This document shows positions 61,331 through 64,000 of a DNA stretch of 64,000 nt, one piece after another (positions within the stretch are counted from its first letter, which is position 1; every line of letters begins with the position of its first letter). The notes under the pieces were generated by a model. The model was not told where the DNA came from. It did no database searches and worked only from the letters and a program-made list of their open reading frames with translations. The position numbers and the translations under genes were made by a program. The DNA comes from G963692885 sp964657395 (GTDB lineage Bacteria > Acidobacteriota > Terriglobia > Terriglobales > Acidobacteriaceae), in the NCBI GenBank assembly GCA_964657395.1, contig CAZZUX010000003.1, forward strand, positions 1 through 64,000, read 5' to 3'.

Positions 61331-62782
61331 TCAGGCTTGTACAGGGGTCTCCACCTCAGTCGCCATGTTCGCCTTTGTCGTTCGCATCAACAGGAAGTAC
61401 AAGCCTGCGGAAATAAAGAAACCCACAAACCACGCGTAGTCGTACAGGAATCGAAGCGGTGGAACAGCCAAACCTATTAAGGCGACAAAGACACCGGCAC
61501 ACAGGGCAGCAATGGCTCGTGGATTGATTCCACGCGAGTACTCGTACGGTCCGCCGCGGTGATAGAGCGAGAGCACATCAAGTCGGGTCGATCGAATCAG
61601 GAAATAGTCAGCTGCCATTATGCCTGCCACCGGACCCAGCAGGCCCGAGTAACCAACGAGCCAGCCAAAAATATAGCTGCCAAAGCTGCTCATCAGCTTC
61701 CATGGCATCATTGCCAGTCCGAGGAAACCTGTGACCAAGCCACCGGTGCGAAAGCTGATGAGTCCCGGTGCAAGGTTGGAGAAGTCGTTGGAAGGTGAGA
61801 CCACGTTCGCGCCAATATTTACATTCAAGGTCGCAATCAACAACGCCACGAGTCCGAGAGAGGCCACAAGCGGTTGATGGAAACGAGCCAGTAGTGTAAT
61901 CGGCGACCAGATCGCTTCGCCGAAGACTGCCGCTGAAGCGGACGTACACGCAATGCCGAGGAATGAGTAGAGTGTCATTGCCACGGGCAATCCGAACGCC
62001 TGGCCCACAATCTGCGAATCCTGTGATTTCGCGTAGCGGGTGAAGTCAGGAATATTTAACGACAATGTCGCCCAGTAGCCAACCATCGCAGTCAGCGAGG
62101 GAAAAAAGAAATGCAGAAAACTGCTTGTCGTATGGAAGCGGCTCGGTGCAGCAAGCATCGGGCCGAATCCGCCCGCCCGATGCAGCATGTAAATCAGCAG
62201 GCTTAGCGACATCACCAGCATGAATGGTGCTGAAAAGCTCTGCAGCAATCGGATCGACTCGACGCCATTCCATACAACCGCCATGTTCAGCAGCCAGAAG
62301 CCGAGGAAACTCAGCCACAGCACAGCGGGCAGGTGGATCGATGCGGGCCACAGCACGCCCAGCATTGCAGCAATGGCCTGTCCTCCAAGCCAGCTTTGAA
62401 TACCGAACCATCCGCATGCCACGATCGCTCGCAGCATCGCCGGCACATTTGCGCCGCGTGTTCCGAAACTTGCCCGCACAAACACCGGGAAGGGAATGCC
62501 GTATTTCGCGCCGGCATGTGCGTTCAGCAGCATCGGGAGCAGCACAATCAAGTTACCCAGCAGGATGGTGAAGATCGCCTGCTTCCAATTCATTCCGCCA
62601 GCTATCAGCGATGACGCAAGCATGTAGGTCGTTACTTCCATCGACATGGAAAACCACAACGCTATGTAGTTGTAAGTGCTCCACGTGCGTTGGCTCTTCG
62701 TCGTCGGTGCCAGGTCGGTGTTGTAAAAGTGCAGATCAGCTTCGGCCATGTCGGACGTCTTCCTGATAGTTGGCGTCTGCAT
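61331..62782 (-). CDS. NCS1 family nucleobase/allantoin permease
   Basis: A 483-residue membrane transporter with about 12 helices of the nucleobase:cation symporter-1 family. Features are the N-terminal NTDLAPTTKSQRTWSTYNYIALW, VGYWATLSLNIPDFTRYAKSQ, and the ANVVSPSNDFSNLAP segment with the family Ser-Asn-Asp motif. NCS1 members import uracil, allantoin, hydantoins, cytosine or thiamine; here a pyrimidine or allantoin substrate fits. The start at 62782 shares a base with the dihydropyrimidinase stop (TGATG) and has GGAGG 9 nt upstream. Confidence 0.9.
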   Translation of the reverse strand: MQTPTIRKTSDMAEADLHFYNTDLAPTTKSQRTWSTYNYIALWFSMSMEVTTYMLASSLIAGGMNWKQAIFTILLGNLIVLLPMLLNAHAGAKYGIPFPVFVRASFGTRGANVPAMLRAIVACGWFGIQSWLGGQAIAAMLGVLWPASIHLPAVLWLSFLGFWLLNMAVVWNGVESIRLLQSFSAPFMLVMSLSLLIYMLHRAGGFGPMLAAPSRFHTTSSFLHFFFPSLTAMVGYWATLSLNIPDFTRYAKSQDSQIVGQAFGLPVAMTLYSFLGIACTSASAAVFGEAIWSPITLLARFHQPLVASLGLVALLIATLNVNIGANVVSPSNDFSNLAPGLISFRTGGLVTGFLGLAMMPWKLMSSFGSYIFGWLVGYSGLLGPVAGIMAADYFLIRSTRLDVLSLYHRGGPYEYSRGINPRAIAALCAGVFVALIGLAVPPLRFLYDYAWFVGFFISAGLYFLLMRTTKANMATEVETPVQA

Positions 62783-64000
62783 CAGGCAAAGCCTCCGGCA
62801 TTCGCTTCTCGCTTCAGAAATCTGCCGCGTCCTGCACTGCCGATCCATCTGCCAACATCCACTACCAATTCGCCTCGTGAATACACCTGCCTGGCGTTGC
62901 CACGCACCTGCCAGCCCTCGAACATGGAGTAGTCCGTAGCCATCGTCTGCGTCCTGGCTTCGATCGTGTAAGCAGCGTTTGGATCCCATAGCAGGACATC
63001 CGCATCCATGCCGGGGGCGAGCCGACCTTTACCACCCAGTCCGAAGATTCCTGCCGGTGCAGTACAGCAGACCTCCACAAATCGTTCCGGACTAAGCCGG
63101 CCTGCATTCACTCCGCAGTGCCAGAGCACCTGCATGCGATTTTCAATGCCCGGCCCGCCATTCGGTATCTTCGTAAAATTATCGCGACCCAGCGATTTCT
63201 GATCTGCAAATCGGAACGGGCAGTGATCGGTGGACACCACAGACAACGCGCCATTGCTCAAGGCAGTCCACAACGATTCCTGATTGCGCTTCTCGCGCAG
63301 TGGCGGAGTGAAGACATATTTTGCTTCTTCCCAGCTCTTGCCAGGCATCTGGTCTTCAAGTGATAGCACGAGGTACTGTGTGCAGGTCTCGGCCAAGGCG
63401 CGCAGGCCACGCTGCTGTGCCAGCTGCAGCTCGCGCAGAGAGTCGCTGTTCGACAGGTGGACGATGTACACCGCGGCGCCTGCCATCTCGGCTATCGCGA
63501 TCGCGCGGTGCGTCGCCTCGGCCTCTGCCTGCGTAGACCGGCTCAGTGCATGAAAGTGTGGCGCGGTCTTTCCTTGTGCAAGCATTTCGGCTACGACTAC
63601 ATCGATCACACTTCCATTCTCAGCATGCACACAGCACAACGCGTTCAACTCGCCGGCTTTGCGCATGACCTTGAACATCAGCGCATCATCGATCATCAGG
63701 ACGTTCGGGTATGCCATGAACAGCTTAAACGAAGTGATTCCTTCATTGACAATTTCTTCCATTTCACGGAGCCCTGCCGCGCCATCTCCTGCGCCAAGGT
63801 CGGTGACCGCCATGTGCAGCGAATAATCGATACAGGCTTTGCCTTCAGCTTTTTTGCGCCAGGTCTCAAGAGCGGAGCGCATCGTTGATCCAATGGTCTG
63901 CAGCGCGAAATCGATCACTGTCGTGGTGCCACCGACAGCTGCGGCCATGGTCCCTGTCCGGTAATCGTCTGCGGACACGGTGCCGCCAAAGGGCATGTCG
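62782..64000 (-). CDS. dihydropyrimidinase/hydantoinase, N-terminus beyond the window
   Basis: A partial gene: about 405 residues are visible and the first roughly 60 lie past position 64000. Sequence begins DMPFGGTVSADDY, directly after where the metal-binding His-x-His would be. The carboxylated Lys lies in SFKLFMAYP, further ligands in CVHAENG and IVHLSN, and the last Asp in VVSTDHCPF. It hydrolyses dihydrouracil to N-carbamoyl-beta-alanine or related hydantoins. It is translationally coupled to the permease downstream. Dihydropyrimidine dehydrogenase genes may follow outside the window. Confidence 0.92.
   Translation of the reverse strand, partial: DMPFGGTVSADDYRTGTMAAAVGGTTTVIDFALQTIGSTMRSALETWRKKAEGKACIDYSLHMAVTDLGAGDGAAGLREMEEIVNEGITSFKLFMAYPNVLMIDDALMFKVMRKAGELNALCCVHAENGSVIDVVVAEMLAQGKTAPHFHALSRSTQAEAEATHRAIAIAEMAGAAVYIVHLSNSDSLRELQLAQQRGLRALAETCTQYLVLSLEDQMPGKSWEEAKYVFTPPLREKRNQESLWTALSNGALSVVSTDHCPFRFADQKSLGRDNFTKIPNGGPGIENRMQVLWHCGVNAGRLSPERFVEVCCTAPAGIFGLGGKGRLAPGMDADVLLWDPNAAYTIEARTQTMATDYSMFEGWQVRGNARQVYSRGELVVDVGRWIGSAGRGRFLKREANAGGFA

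Noticed and set aside
1..64000. CRISPR arrays, insertion sequences, prophage or integron structures
   Set aside because: No evenly spaced repeats, transposase or integrase genes, or phage structural genes were seen on either strand.

Overview
The window looks like chromosomal DNA of an acidobacterium (Acidobacteriota, probably Terriglobia). The clues are moderately high GC, a MacB-like orphan permease of the type common in that phylum, a membrane HTH/TolB-like/TPR regulator whose N-terminal signature (LDSWKEIANYLNRD) I associate with acidobacteria, and many small secreted proteins of unknown function. This placement is inferred from family resemblance, not from a search. I saw no phage, plasmid, insertion sequence or CRISPR array.

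Layout. 1-7 kb is housekeeping: tRNA-Pro, YggX, GltX, Ohr, RsmD, an M50-type membrane protein that has lost its zinc motif, RsmI and a YciF-type ferritin-like protein. 7.7-11.7 kb is a sulfur-carrier operon: CysM-like synthase, JAMM protease, a CysO/MoeZ/rhodanese fusion, then a tandem GNAT protein. 11.8-18.4 kb is mixed: PIN-TRAM protein, a 52-residue Cys-rich protein, a CDP-alcohol phosphatidyltransferase, tRNA-Val, a lower-GC acyltransferase, a FEN-like nuclease, a DUF2062 protein, a quinone-reductase-like MDR and a small secreted protein. 18.6-19.7 kb is a deletion scar with two broken genes, tetR and an FAD monooxygenase. 19.8-22.5 kb holds a secreted protein divergent from an HTH/TPR regulator, with inverted repeats between them. 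22.6-33.4 kb is a tripartite efflux locus (HlyD-like adaptor, ABC ATPase, MacB-like permease, TolC-like outer membrane protein) followed by an NtrC-type regulator, an NtrY-like kinase and an RsbU-like phosphatase. 33.4-43.6 kb has an M28 peptidase, a short UvrA, an MCP, heme oxygenase plus an output-less bacteriophytochrome, and a multi-PAS kinase. An AT-rich intergenic stretch at about 43.6-44.0 kb carries two perfect parS-like palindromes. 44.0-47.4 kb has a secreted protein, an exported methyltransferase and an MFS pump.

From 47.5 kb to the right edge lies a large purine and pyrimidine catabolic island. It encodes guanine deaminase, a three-subunit xanthine dehydrogenase split over two strands, uricase, HIU hydrolase, OHCU decarboxylase, allantoinase, allantoate amidohydrolase, ureidoglycine aminohydrolase and a ureidoglycolate-amidohydrolase-like enzyme. 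On paper this takes guanine to glyoxylate with all nitrogen released as ammonia and no urea step. Next to it are a CoA-acylating semialdehyde dehydrogenase, a class III aminotransferase, an NCS1 permease and a dihydropyrimidinase cut by the window edge. These fit reductive pyrimidine breakdown through beta-alanine.

The most noteworthy points are the CysO-activator fusion beside a JAMM protease, the M50 homologue whose HExxH reads REIAR, the parS pair, the output-less phytochrome, the tetR/monooxygenase deletion scar and the complete ureide pathway. I did not find a wholly unprecedented multi-gene system.
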